A DNA stretch of 64,000 nt from Streblospio benedicti (taxonomy: Eukaryota; Annelida; Polychaeta; Spionida; Spionidae), in NCBI GenBank assembly GCA_019095985.1, contig CM032666.1:6409282-6473281 (forward strand). The letters run 5' to 3'. Below the pieces are notes generated by a model. It made no database searches. It was not told the DNA's origin and saw only the letters and a list, made by a program, of their open reading frames with translations. The position numbers and the translations under genes were made by a program. Shown here in pieces: positions 23,701 through 34,291 of this stretch (positions are counted from its first letter, which is position 1; the number at the start of each line of letters is the position of its first letter).

Positions 23701-25633
23701 TTTATTGAATCCGTGCTTCTTTTTTTTATAAAAGCTGTATATAGGTACTCTTGATCGCTTTGCGCTCTAATTCAGTGTTTGTATTTATTAAAGGGCGTGA
23801 TAAAGGCTATTGCCACTAGTGTGTGGGACGGTTCGAGAAAATTGTGACCGGTTAATCGGCTCTATGTAACCGATCCGTAACCGATTAACCGTAGTACTGT
23901 AGATCTAGATACGTAACACCTAGTTTTTAGTACGATACTGCGACTGGATATATTGATTGGACACCCTGTAATAATTAGCGTTTGAAAAAAAATCGCGGTT
24001 TATGCATTTCGTCTTTTACGTTCACCAGCAAGGCAATTTGAACTGCCAAAAATGTTAAATCGCGCAAAATTAATGAAATATATGGATATATATAGCTTGG
24101 GCTTGAAAATAATCATCAAAATCAATAACCGGGTTGTCAATGTATTGACCGGTTATGCTTAGAAAATCGACCGTAGCCGGTTATCCGGTTAACCGTCCAC
24201 ACACTAATTGCCACGTGAGCACCGTGTTGTTGCTTTTACGGAAATCACATCGCAAATGGAGGCTGCTTGTTTAAATCAGCCTGGACAAGATATACTTGTG
24301 AAACAAATGGATTATCATCATCACAATAATATCTCAATCAACAATTCAACTGTCGTATCAATTATACACCAATTATGAAGCCATTTTTATAGAGGTTATC
24401 ACCTAAGTAGGTTTTTTCATATCTATTTTGGATCCTCTGTACCCTTTATTATGACACAGAAATCATGTTTTACAAGTAAGAGAACTTAAAGAAATTCATC
24501 CTTCTAAAGTGTATTTCAAAGCTGTCTTTTTTAATCCACGGTAGCAACAGCCACATGGTTGGAATATATTCTAGACATAAGAATGTACAATTCTATTACA
24601 AGGAGGTAAAACTAAGATCCACGATATGATTCTAAACACACATGTACAATTTATGTAATGAAAAACGTATTTATGAATGCCCCAGAAAAGGTTATTGTTC
24701 TTGACTTAAAACTGTCAAAAAGGAGTTACAGAAAATTGACAAGTCGAAATTTCCCCCCAAATAGGGAGAGAATTGTGCTGATTGGCTTGTTTTCTAGGTT
24801 ATAGTTGGGTTTTCCATAATATGATACAGTGTCAATCAATCAAACTGTCACTAATTGTTGCCTGTATCTTTTTTACAGTTCTCAAGAAGCTCCGGGTGGA
24901 GACTGTGGTCTCCATCGAGCCACTGGCCGACAACTCAGCGGAGCCGTCGGCTGATCGAGCCTCCGCGTGTGCTGATCCCCATTCCTCGGGTGATCGCCAC
25001 GCGGCGTCCGCCCATCACCGTCCGGCGGTCCAGGACTCCAACGCCGAGAAGTTGGACAGTGGCCTAGGCGACGAGAGACCACAACCGTACTTCGACAGTG
25101 TCTCCTCGCCTACGGAGCGCCACAGGGAACTGCGCCGGCAGTGGGTGGAGCTGGAGGAAGACCTGGAGGTCTACACCGAGCGCCTCGAGTGTCTACAGCG
25201 AAGAGGAGCAGGCGCGTCCGACCTGAAGCTGTGCCGTGCTCAGCTCGCGAGCATCCGAGCAGGGAAGCGCCGCATCCTCAAGCAGACGCTCGACGGCAAA
25301 CCTCCACCTCCTGAACCACCCGCCCCGCCACCTCTAGCAGAGTTCTACGTGCCGCCGACGCCGCAAGCGCCTCGTCGGCGGAGAAGAGTCGCGTCACGAC
25401 CACGACCCCCGTCCCCCGCACCACAGCCACCGCCACCTCCACCTCCACCATCACCACCACGAGTCGTTGTGAGGCCCCCAGATACGCCGCCTGGCCCGGA
25501 CGATAGGACCCACGAACGCCACGGCGGCGGGCGTACCAGTTTGGGATGGGGATGTCGTGGCTCCCGTGAACCCAGACCGCGGCTCTTCTTTCATCATCAT
25601 CGTTCATCATCGTTCATCATCGTTACTCTATAG
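8791..25633 (+). CDS. Unrecognised host gene, seven coding exons, 483-aa coiled-coil/proline-rich protein
   Basis: Exons are 8791-8862, 13049-13091, 13352-13425, 18685-18854, 20908-21170, 23106-23180 and 24879-25633. Every junction has GT..AG and matching phase (0,1,0,2,1,1), and the lengths sum to 484 codons including the stop. The start ATG follows an acceptor at 8742; the 48 nt before it are open too, so an upstream start is possible. Exons 1-4 encode a charged, compact region with SLTRRLVDLSLRAGATYEH and SGSGLCSVAKFRTLQVRM. Exon 5 has a heptad-like coiled coil (about residues 165-195, KLEVVQKENKALKTQVAAL). Exon 6 is basic (TRRRKRD). Exon 7 has a second helical segment (RRQWVELEEDLEVYTERLE), then proline and arginine-rich sequence, and is much more GC-rich than its surroundings. 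No catalytic motif is seen; a nuclear scaffold or DNA-associated role would be a guess. The last residues come from a CATCATCGTT repeat and the stop lies at the first base of a 213-bp repeat, so the C-terminus may have been altered. Confidence 0.78.
9119..9163. repeat. (GT)n microsatellite followed by a G tract
   Basis: About twelve GT repeats run into a G-rich tract of about 17 bases. It lies inside the first intron of the host gene. Confidence 0.85.
9420..11533. mobile_element. ~2.1-kb element with ~50-bp GGGCCTAACATCG inverted ends
   Basis: The left end (about 9420-9480, GGGCCTAACATCGAACATGG and a following GGGCCCATGGGC) is matched in reverse complement by the right end (about 11464-11533, GATGTTAGGCCC). 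The interior has no transposase frame, so it is non-autonomous or degraded. A second MITE (10323-10911) is nested inside. Superfamily is not assigned and no target duplication was verified. It lies in host-gene intron 1. Confidence 0.5.
10323..10911. mobile_element. MITE, CAGTAC family, copy 1 (Tc1/mariner-like)
   Basis: The element starts CAGTACGGATATCGAAAGAAG and ends with the reverse complement CAGTACTGATATCGGAAGAA. It is flanked by TA dinucleotides (10321-10322 and 10912-10913), the target duplication of Tc1/mariner-type elements. The interior is AT-rich and the overlapping 60-110 codon frames on both strands are not proteins. Three more copies occur at 30515, 35563 and 39479, sharing TTCTGTAGCTT and TTACGGAGGTTCCCG-like internal blocks with the last of these. 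Confidence 0.72.
12269..12961. mobile_element. MITE, CAGTAAA family, copy 1 (pogo/Tigger-like ends)
   Basis: The left end is CAGTAAACCTCCTCAACAAC and the right end in reverse complement is CAGTAAAAGTCCCCAACAAC. TA flanks both sides (12267-12268, 12962-12963). CAGT ends with TA duplications and an imperfect CCTC..CAACAACGGA terminus recall pogo/Tigger elements; this superfamily call is inference. A close second copy is at 33626-34291. No transposase is encoded. It lies in host-gene intron 1 just before exon 2. Confidence 0.72.
13430..14580. other. Intron 3 of the host gene, first part: no gene seen
   Basis: The stretch holds a CACACA tract near 13441-13470, AT-rich DNA, and two diverged copies of a segment containing CTACCTATTATCATTGAACTTCAT (about 14290-14410 and 14435-14570). 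The second feature suggests an old tandem repeat. Confidence 0.4.
14800..15010. repeat. Diverged tandem repeat, ~140-bp period
   Basis: GGCACTTTGCCAATTAAAGT (near 14806) and GGCACTTTGCCAATTAGAGT (near 14955) head two similar segments. Both continue into a shared CCATTTT block after TACTCTCC or TGCTTTCC. Two diverged units are visible. Confidence 0.45.
15089..15311. mobile_element. Short MITE with TGCTCAGAGAGCACAG inverted ends
   Basis: TGCTCAGAGAGCACAG at the left (from about 15089) is an exact reverse complement of CTGTGCTCTCTGAGCA at the right (to about 15311). The ends are themselves nearly palindromic (TGCTC..GAGCA). The interior of about 190 bp is non-coding. The family is unknown. Confidence 0.6.
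15760..16200. mobile_element. Inverted-repeat element containing a perfect 20-bp hairpin
   Basis: A perfect stem (15793-15812 with 15824-15843; arm GTGTCAATCGCAACATTGAG) encloses an 11-nt loop. Further out, ATTCTATCAT near 15866 and ATGATAGAAT near 16177 pair as inverted copies, suggesting a larger foldback element. No coding capacity. The outer limits are approximate. Confidence 0.5.
16860..17830 (+). mobile_element. Dispersed ~1-kb repeat, copy 1
   Basis: Blocks shared with other places include CGATGGCGGGAAGTGACAG (also about 36990), TTTCTCATTGGTCGTACATG (inverted near 20570), AAGGGAGATTCCCTTCAAAA (inverted near 20400) and TTATTTGCCACACAATTTAC (inverted near 20255). It is a multicopy, non-coding element in host-gene intron 3; copy 2 is inverted in intron 4. 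No transposase is recognisable. Confidence 0.5.
19171..19738. mobile_element. hAT-type MITE with 8-bp target duplication
   Basis: The element (19179-19730) begins TAGTGATGG and ends CCATCACTA, typical of hAT termini. Further inward GCTCATTGCAT pairs with ATGCAATGAGC. It is flanked by a perfect 8-bp direct repeat GTTACTAA (19171-19178, 19731-19738), the hAT target-duplication length. The 552-bp interior has no transposase. It lies in intron 4 of the host gene. Confidence 0.85.
20170..20850 (-). mobile_element. Dispersed ~1-kb repeat, copy 2 (mostly inverted)
   Basis: Reads as the reverse complement of the 17.35-17.83 kb part of copy 1 (shared AAACTAATGGGAATAAACTT-like block, GCGGCAAATAAGCAGG, TACGACCAATGAGAAACAAG). 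A short end block (ACCGATTTTGTAACAATCTACC) is in the same orientation as its counterpart in copy 1. It lies in intron 4, immediately upstream of exon 5. Confidence 0.5.
22065..22946 (+). mobile_element. 5'-truncated L2/CR1-like LINE with (TATTG)n tail
   Basis: The fragment begins within the reverse transcriptase at the ADDTQIY catalytic-site motif (around 22096). It continues through the thumb (LQLNEAKTELV, HVSALVKSC) and the C-terminal end (LKSLHWLPV, RIIFKILTLTFKCL, PKLWNKLPLSIR, FKSQLKHHLF), ending with a stop at 22900. This C-terminal signature is that of L2/CR1-group LINEs. The coding line is split over at least two frames (about 22197-22535 and 22571-22900), so it is dead. The 3' end is TATAAATTGTATTGTATTG, a short tandem tail. 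It sits in intron 5 of the host gene in sense orientation. Confidence 0.85.
23809..24214. mobile_element. hAT-type MITE with 8-bp target duplication, second family
   Basis: The 390-bp element (23817-24206) starts TAGTGTGTGGGACGGTT and ends AACCGTCCACACACTA. It is flanked by a perfect 8-bp direct repeat ATTGCCAC (23809-23816, 24207-24214). The subterminal region is full of ACCGGTTA/TAACCG motifs on both sides. No coding capacity. It lies in intron 6 of the host gene. Confidence 0.85.
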
Positions 25634-26270
25634 TACACTAGTACTAGACAAACTGTTTGATACTATATATTATAGTATTCACTCTATCATGTAACTTATA
25701 CATGGCCTTTAGACATAGTATATTTTTTACTATGTAAGACTATTACTCTATTGACTTTGTCATGTACTTATATACATGAACTGCCTTCATTGGATTATAT
25801 GATGCAATTTAGAGACTCACTGTAATATAAAAATTGCACTAATAGTACATTAGTACTATGCAAACTGTTTCATACTATATATTATAGTATTAAATTTATC
25901 ATGTAATTTATACATGGCCTTTAGACATAGTATATTTTTTACTATGTAAGACTATTACTCCATTGACTTTGTCATGTACTTATATACATGAACTGCCTTC
26001 ATCGGATTATATGATGCAATTTAGAGACTCACTGTAATATAAAAATTGCACTAATAGTACATTAGTACTATACAAACTGTTTCATACTATATATTATAGT
26101 ATTAAATTTATCATGTAATTTATACATGGCCTTTAGACATAGTATATTTTTTACTATGTAAGACTATTACTCCATTGACTTTGTCATGTACTTATATACA
26201 TGAACTGCCTTCATCGGATTATATGATGCAATTTAGAGACTCACTGTAATATAAAAATTCCACTAATGTT
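25632..26270. repeat. Tandem repeat, 213-bp period, three units
   Basis: Units start near 25632, 25845 and 26058 and are nearly identical in the second and third copies. Each contains small palindromes (TAGTATATTTTTTACTATG, TCATGTACTTATATACATGA). A partial fourth copy is at about 26687-26815. The first unit overlaps the stop codon of the host gene, so the array forms its apparent 3' UTR. An AATAAA at about 26351, after the array, is a possible polyadenylation signal. Confidence 0.85.
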
Positions 26271-26344
26271 ATATTCTTATCAGAGGAGATGACTGTGATA
26301 GATTGCACTAATGAAAATGGAGAAGTGACATAATAATGAACATT

Positions 26345-27480
26345 AGAATAAAGCTATCATAAACAAAATAATTCCACAATAACATAATATTATGCTGGCT
26401 CCTGGCATAAGTATCGCGGAATATAGTGAAATGTATGTATGCATAGTGAAACTGAAAAAGAGCAGTATGGAGGACATGTGAAGCAAATATCCATTGTTGG
26501 TTATCATTTCTCGAGATCTCTGATCAACAACTGCTATGGTGAAGAGACTGGGAGCCTGGACTCCTGTGCCAGGAGTGGACCTATAAAGAAACATATCGGC
26601 ATGTCGTTTGCTGTAAGTAGAAGTGTGACTTTTGGAGGACTTAAATTTGATTTTCTTGTCATTGTTGAAGACCATTAATCTATTGGACTATTACTCCATT
26701 GACTTTGTCATGTACTTATATACATGAACTGCCTTTATCGGATTATATGATGCAATTTAGAGACTCACTGTAATATAAAAATTGCACTAATGTTATATTC
26801 TTATTAGAGGAGATGACTGAGGGGTCATATAGGCAAAAATGTGATTGGTGATTTGCCCTAAATCTTGAACGTGAATTGTGAATTGCCCATTTTTAAGTGC
26901 GTGAAATGTGATGGAACCTAGTATTGGTGACTGGTGATCTGCTCATTACAAAGGCTGTGATTGGTGATTTGCCCAAAATCTTGAGTGTGAATGGTGAATT
27001 GCCTGTATTTAAATGTGTGAAATGTGATGAAAATGTGATACAACCGATTCAATTACCATTTCTGGTGATTGGTGAAAGACAATGAAATGTATTGGTGACT
27101 GGTGATAAAAAAAATGTTTGTGAATGGATTTTCATCAAGGCTATATACCCTCCTCGAATAAGACTATCATAAACAAAATAATTCCACAATAGTTAACACA
27201 TTATGCTGGCTCCTGGCATAAGTATCGTGGAATATAGTGAAATGTATGTATGCATAGTGAACCTGAAAAAGAGCAGCATGGAGGACATGTGAAGCAAATC
27301 TCCATTGTTGGTTATCAATTCTCGGATCTCTGATCAACAACCGACATGATGAAGAGACTGGGAGCCTGGACTCCTGTGCCAGGAGTGTACCTATAAAGAA
27401 ACATATCGGCATGTTGTTTGCTGTAAGTAGAAGTGTGACTTTTGGAGGACTTAAATTTGGATTGTTCTGAAATAATTTTC
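26345..27480. repeat. Two diverged copies of a segment related to array segment B, separated by a GGTGATTTGCCC repeat
   Basis: A segment from ATCATAAACAAAATAATTCC to GTTTGCTGTAAGTAG occurs at about 26353-26616 and 27166-27427. Its end matches exon-like segment B of the downstream array. In the first copy a frame stays open through CYGEETGSLDSCARSG (about 26530-26580) to the donor-like GTAAGT. Between the copies (about 26838-27070) lie two units of about 120 bp containing GTGATTGGTGATTTGCCC. Confidence 0.55.
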
Positions 27481-30400
27481 AGAGGGCAATATATTTGATT
27501 TTCTTGTCATAGTTGAAGACCATTCTGTGAATCTCGACCGGGATTGAGGGCATTTTATGTGATGCAAGGGGTTTCTTTTACAAATGTATTGGGTATTGAG
27601 CTATGTTAATTATGCTTGCCTAACTCGGGAGATTTAGAGACCATACATCTACATGTACATAAAATGTGTATGATAATTCCAGTTCACAATTTCCTTGCTA
27701 TACTGACCATGGAATTTTTGCTTTTCAGAATATGGCTGTGCCGCTTATTTGCCAAGTGAACTTTGTCCCGATGACCTGAAACTTTCCCAGGACTCCCTCC
27801 ATTTAAATGTGAGCAGTAATCTTTGTTGAATATCTGTCCATAACTAAGAGCTTACTAAGATTTTTTCACACATTTGGTAACCACTCTCCAAGAATAAAGC
27901 AAATGAAATTGGAATAAAATACTCAGTTGTCTCGACTGTGAACCAACGCGGATTGTTGGGTATGAAATAATTGCACGAAATATGAATTCCCTTGATCAAA
28001 AAAGTATTTTGTATATTTCAGGCTGAAATAGAACAAGTTCTTGTTCATCTGTCTCTGATCAACCACCATGATGAAGAGACTGGGAGCCTGCACTCCTGGT
28101 ACCAGTCTACATGGCCAGGAGTGTACCTATAAAGAAACATATCGGCATGTCGTTTGCTGTAAGTAGAAGTGTGACTTTTGGAGGATTTAAATTTGGATTA
28201 TTCTGAAATAAATTTCATGGGGAAATATTTTCTAGTCATTGTTCAAGACCAATCTGTGAAACTCTACAGGCATTGAGGGCACTTTCAAATGTATTGGGTA
28301 TTGAGTTATGTTAATTATACTTGCCTAACTCTGAGATTTAGAGATCATACATCTGCATGTACATAAAATGTATATGATAATTTCAGTTCCCAAAATCCTT
28401 GCTATACTAACCATGGAATTTTTGCTTTTCAGAATATGAGTCTGCCGCTTATTTGCCAAGTGAACTTTGTCTCGATGACCTGAGACTTTCTCCAGGACTC
28501 CCTCCATTTAAATGTGAGCAGTAATGTGTGTTGAATATCTGTCCATAACTAAGAACTAAGATTTTTTTCACACATTTGCTAACCAGTCTCCAAGAATAAA
28601 GCAAATGAAATTAGAATAAAATACTCTGTTTTTTCGACCGTGAACCAACCCTGATTTTGTGTATGAAATAATTGCACCAAATATGAAATCCCTTGATCAA
28701 AAAAGTATTTTGTATATTTCAGGCTGAAATAGAACAAGTTCTTGTTCATCTGTCTCTGATCAACAACCATGATGAAGAGACTGGGAGCCTGCACTCCTGG
28801 TACCAGCTTACATGGCCAGGAGTGTACCTATAAAGAAACATATCGGCATGTCGTTTGCTGTAAGTAGAAGTGTGATTTTTGGAGGACTAAAATTTGGATT
28901 GTTCTGAAATAATTTTCAGGGGGAAATATTTTTTAGTCATTGGTCAAGACCAATCTGAGAAACTATACAGGGATTGAGGGCATTTTCAAATGTATTGGAT
29001 ATTGAGCTATGTTATGCTTGCCTAACTCTGAGAATTAGAGACTATACATCTACATGTACATAAAATGTATATCATAATTTCAGTTCACAAAATCCTTGCT
29101 ATACTAACCATGGAATTTTTGCTTTTCAGAATATGGCTGTGCCGCTTATTTGACAAGTGAACTTTGTCCTGACGACCTGGGACTTTCCCCAGGACTCCCT
29201 CCATTTAAATGTGAGCAGTAATGTTTGTTGAATATCTGTTCATAACTAAGAACTAAGATTTTGCACACATTTTCTAACCAGTCTCCAAGAATAAACCAAA
29301 TGAAATTGGACTAAAATACTGTTTTCTTGACTGTGAACCAACCTGGATTGTTTTGTATGAAATAATTGCACCAATTTTGAAATCCCTTGATCAAAAAAGT
29401 ATTTTGTATATTTCAGGCTGAAATAGAACAAGTTCTTGTTCATCTGTCTCTGATCAACAACCATGATGAAGAGACTGGGAGCCTGCACTCCTGGTACCAG
29501 TCTACATGGCCAGGAGTGTACCTATAAAGAAACATATCAGCATGTCGTTTGCTGTAAGTAGAAGTGTGACTTTTGGAGGACTTAAATTTGGATTGTTCTG
29601 AAATAATTTTCAGAGGGCAATATATTTGATTTTCTTGTCATAGTTGAAGACCATTCTGTGAATCTCTACAGGGATTGAGGGCATTTTATGTGATGCAAGG
29701 GGTTTCTTTTACAAATGTGTTGGGTATTGAGCTATGTTAATTATGCTTGCCTAACTCGGAGATTTAGAGACCATTCATCTAAATGTACAGTACAAATTAT
29801 ATCAGAAGGACACAAAATCCTTGCTATACTAACCATGGAATTTTTGCTTTTTCAGAATATGGCTGTGCCGCTTATTTGACAAGTGAACTTTGTCCTGACG
29901 ACCTGGGACTTTCCCCAGGACTCCCTCCATTTAAATGTGAGCAGTAATGTTTGTTGAATATCTGTTCATAACTAAGAACTAAGATTTTTTCACACATTTT
30001 CTAACCAGTCTCCAAGAATAAACCAAATGAAATTGGACTAAAATACTGTTTTCTTGACTGTGAACCAACCTGGATTGTTTTGTATGAAATAATTGCACCA
30101 ATTTTGAAATCCCTTGATCAAAAAAGTATTTTGTATATTTCAGGCTGAAATAGAACAAGTTCTTGTTCATCTGTCTCTGATCAACAACCATGATGAAGAG
30201 ACTGGGAGCCTGCACTCCTGGTACCAGTCTACATGGCCAGGAGTGTACCTATAAAGAAACATATCAGCATGTCGTTTCCTGTAAGTAGAAGTGTGACTTT
30301 CGGAGGACTTAAATTTGGATTGTTCTGAAATAATTTTCAGAGGGCAATATATTTGATTTTCTTGTCATAGTTGAAGACCAATCTGTGAATCTCGACCGGG

Positions 30401-30514
30401 ATTGAGGGCATTTTATGTGATGCAAGGGGTTTCTTTTACAAATGTGTTGGGTATTGAGCTATGTTAATTATGCTTGCCTAACTCGGAGATTTAGAGACCA
30501 TTCATCTAAATGTA

Positions 30515-31488
30515 CAGTACAGATTACGTCAGAAGGACACAGAAGCGTAACGAAATTTGCGGAAGCAGCGAAATAAATGAGAACATTTCGGAAGAAATGA
30601 GAAACAAAATTACGATCATAATGATTTCTTGGAAGCATTCAATCCGAAATCCACGGAACTAATATTTCAGATTTTACGCTTACTATTTCCGAAAGAATCG
30701 TAACTAACGTAATAACCAGTAAAAAATTACAGACAATCTACCTTTCAAGCGAAAGAAACGTAAAAATGAGAAAAATCAGAAACTTTTCATTTGATCTCCC
30801 ATATATTACGTCCATTATTAATACTTTAATTCCAAATTTTTCGAATATTTCGCGTTTTACGCGGTTTCCGGTTTCCCTTGCTATAAATAGAGCTGCATAA
30901 GTCGCATCAGTGGCCAGAATAATCCGATGACAAATATTGAGTAGATACATGTTAATAGTTTTTTTTTAAAAATATTTTAAAGTTTATTGAAGTCATATTT
31001 AAATTGAAGTCATATTTTTCTATAATAGCCATGAAAATCTTGTAGACAGAAAAAAATGGGACGAATGATATCTCAAACCTGTGCCTTTATATAGGCAGCG
31101 GGTGGTTTTGAATCGTACAAAACGAAAGCCGCGGGAAATTCCAAGAAACGTCTGAAATCCTGCTCTTAAAGTTGCGAAAATGAGAAAGTACAGACATTTG
31201 ATGCTGACGTTCTGTTTCTTACGGAGATTACGATTGTTTCGCTCATTTTTGCTAGGAAAAAACGGAAAATGCATAATTTTCGAAAGTGTCATGCATAGAA
31301 AACATAAACAACGTAATTGTTATGGTTATTCCAAGAAACTGCAGAACATACAGAAATTGCGTAAATAACAGAAGGTATTTACGTTCGTAAGAACAGGAAA
31401 TATGAGAAGAAATGGGAAAGAATCGTAACAAATCGTAACGTAATTCTCGTAATTTTTCTTCTGTGTCCTTCTGACGCAATATGTACTG
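30515..31488. mobile_element. MITE, CAGTAC family, copy 2
   Basis: The ends are CAGTACAGATTACGTCAGAA and its near reverse complement TTCTGACGCAATATGTACTG, with TA flanks (30513-30514, 31489-31490). It is 974 bp, AT-rich, with no transposase. It splits array unit 5 between segments B and A. A remnant of the same left end survives in the neighbouring unit at about 29785-29810. Confidence 0.78.
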
Positions 31489-33625
31489 TACATAAAATGT
31501 ATATGATAATTTCTATTCACAAAATCCTTGCTATACTAACCATGGAATTTTTGCTTTTCAGAATATGGTTGTGCCGCTTATTTGCCAAGTGAACCTTGTC
31601 CCGATGACCTGAGACTTTCCCAGGACTCCCTCCATTTAAATGTGAGCGGTAATGTTTGTTGAATATCTGTCCATAACTAAGAGCTTACTAAGATTTTTTC
31701 ACACATTTGCTAACCACTCTCCAAGAATAAAGCAAATGAAATTGGAATAAAATACTCAGTTGTCTCGACTGAACCAACGCGGATTGTTGGGTATGAAATA
31801 ATTGCATGAAATATGAATTCCGTTGATCAAAAAAGTATTTTGTATATTTCAGGCTGAAATAGAACAAGTTCTTGTTCATCTGTCTCTGATCAACCACCAT
31901 GATGAAGAGACTGGGAGCCTGCACTCCTGGTACCAGTCTACATGGCCAGGAGTGTACCTATAAAGAAACATATCAGCATGTCGTTTGCTGTAAGTAGAAG
32001 TGTGACTTTCGGAGGACATAATTTTCAGAGGGCAATATATTTGATTTTCTTGTCATAGTTGAAGACCAATCTGTGAATCTCGACCGGGATTGAGGGCATT
32101 TTATGTGATGCAAGGGGTTTCTTTTACAAATGTGTTGGGTATTGAGTTATGTTAATTATGCTTGCCTAACTGAGATTTAGAGACCATACATCTACATGTA
32201 CATAAAATGTATATGATAATTACAGTTCCCAAAATCCTTCCTATACTAACCATGGAATTTTTGATTTTCAGAATGTAAGTCTGCCGCTTATTTGACAAGT
32301 GCCCTTCGTTCTGACGACCTGGGACTTTCCCCAGGACTCCCTCCATTTAAATGTGAGCAGTAGTGCTTGTTGAATATCTGTTCATAACTAACAACTAAGA
32401 TTTTTTCATACATTTGCTGACCAGTCTCTAAGAATAAAGCAAATGAAATTGGAATAAGATACTCTGTTGTCTCGACCGTGCAGCAACCTTGATTGGTGTG
32501 TATGAAATAATTGCACCAAATATGAAATCCCTTGATCAAAAAAGTATTTTGTATATTTCAGGCTGAAATAGAAAAAGTTCTTGTTCATCTGTTACCATTT
32601 CTCCGACCTTTTGGTTATCAATTTTGGGATCTCTGATCAACAACTGCTATGGTGAAGAGACTGGGAGCCTGGACTCCTGTGCCAGGAGTGTACCTATAAA
32701 GAAACATATCGGCATGTCGTTTGCTGTAAGTAGAAGTGTGACTTTTGGAGGACTAAAATTTGGATTGTTCTGAAATAATATTCAAGGGGAAATATTTTCT
32801 AGTCATTGTCCAAGACCAATCTGTGAAACTCTACAGGGATTGAGGGCACTTTCAAATGTATTGGGTATTGAGCTATGTTATGCTTGCCTAACTCTGAGAT
32901 TTAGAGACTATACATCTACATGTACATAAAATGTATATGATAAATACAGTTCCCAAAATCCTTGCTGTACTAACCATGGAATTTTTGCTTTTCAGAATAT
33001 GAGTCTGCCGCTTATTTGCCAAGTGAACTTTGTCTCGATGACCTGAGACTTTCTCCAGGACTCCCTCCATTTAAATGTGAGCAGTAATGTGTGTTGAATA
33101 TCTGTCCATAACTAAGAACTAAGATTTTTTCACACATTTGTTAACCAGTCTCCAAGAATAAAGCAAATGAAATTGGAATAAAATACTCAGTTGTCTCGAC
33201 TGTGAGCCAACCTTGATTGTTGTGTATGAAATAATTGCACGAAATATGAATTCCCTTGATCAAAAAAGTATTTTGTATATTTCAGGCTGAAATAGAACAA
33301 GTTCTTGTTCATCTGTCTCTGATCAACAACCATGATGAAGAGACTGGGAGCCTGCACTCCTGGTACCAGTCTACATGGCCAGAAGTGTACCTATAAAGAA
33401 AGATATCGGCATGTCGTTTGCTGTAAGTAGAAGTGTGACTTTTGGAGGATTTAAATTTGGATTGTTCTGAAATAAATTTCAGGGTGAAATATTTTCTAGT
33501 CATTGTTCAAGACCAATCTGTGAAACTCTACAGGCATTGAGGGCACTTTCAAATGTATTGGGTGTTGAGTTATGTTAATTATACTTGCCTAACTCTGAGA
33601 TTTAGAGACCATACATCTGCATGTA

Positions 33626-34291
33626 CAGTAAATCTCCTCAACATCGGAACCCACTTTGCAGTCCAAATTTCTTCCGTTGGAGAGGGTTTCCGCTGATTAG
33701 TCATCTGAACATAATATTCACATGTAACAATTGTGACATTGGCATCCATTATCGCTCAGTCACAAGCTTACTTATTGAATCCTGCTTGATACAACGAGTG
33801 CATTCTCCTTTTGTTGATAGCAGTTCTCTGATACACGAATATTTATTGTGTTAGCATCTTCTAACAAAGATTTTCATTAGTATATTGTCCTTAATCTTAG
33901 ATTACTATTTAATTTTGCCTTCGTTTTTTTCCGATATGGACTTCCGGTATACACAGCGCATGTGCAAAATACAGGGTGTCATTTAAATAGAACACGCACC
34001 TGCTAAAAGTGAGTCTCATATCGGAACTTTCTGTGATTGGCCGGTTAGAGTGTTTACTTCTTTGTTACGACATAACGAAAACACGTGCGATAGTGACAAA
34101 AATGGCTCACAGAACAAAGGAATTCCGTTGTTTTTAGTCTAAAATGCCTTCCGTTGTCCGTTGCTAATGACATTCCGTTGATCAGTCCAAATATTACTTA
34201 TCTATATAAGGGAAAATGTTAATGCACAGCAATTCCTTCCGTTGCTAGAATTTTCCGTTGAACACTGCTCCGTTGTTGGGGACTTTTACTG
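33626..34291. mobile_element. MITE, CAGTAAA family, copy 2 (pogo/Tigger-like ends)
   Basis: Starts CAGTAAATCTCCTCAACATC and ends GGGGACTTTTACTG, with TA flanks (33624-33625, 34292-34293). It is 666 bp and collinear with the copy at 12269-12961 (shared GATTAGTCATCTGAACATAA near the start, CTCCGTTGTTGGGGACTTTT at the end). It interrupts array unit 8. Confidence 0.78.

Noticed and set aside
25278-25610. 110-codon minus-strand frame
   Set aside because: Antisense shadow of the GC-rich proline-coding exon 7.
28579-31924. Repeated minus-strand frames starting MQAPSLFIMVVDQR
   Set aside because: Antisense of segment B and its flank; repeats because the unit repeats.
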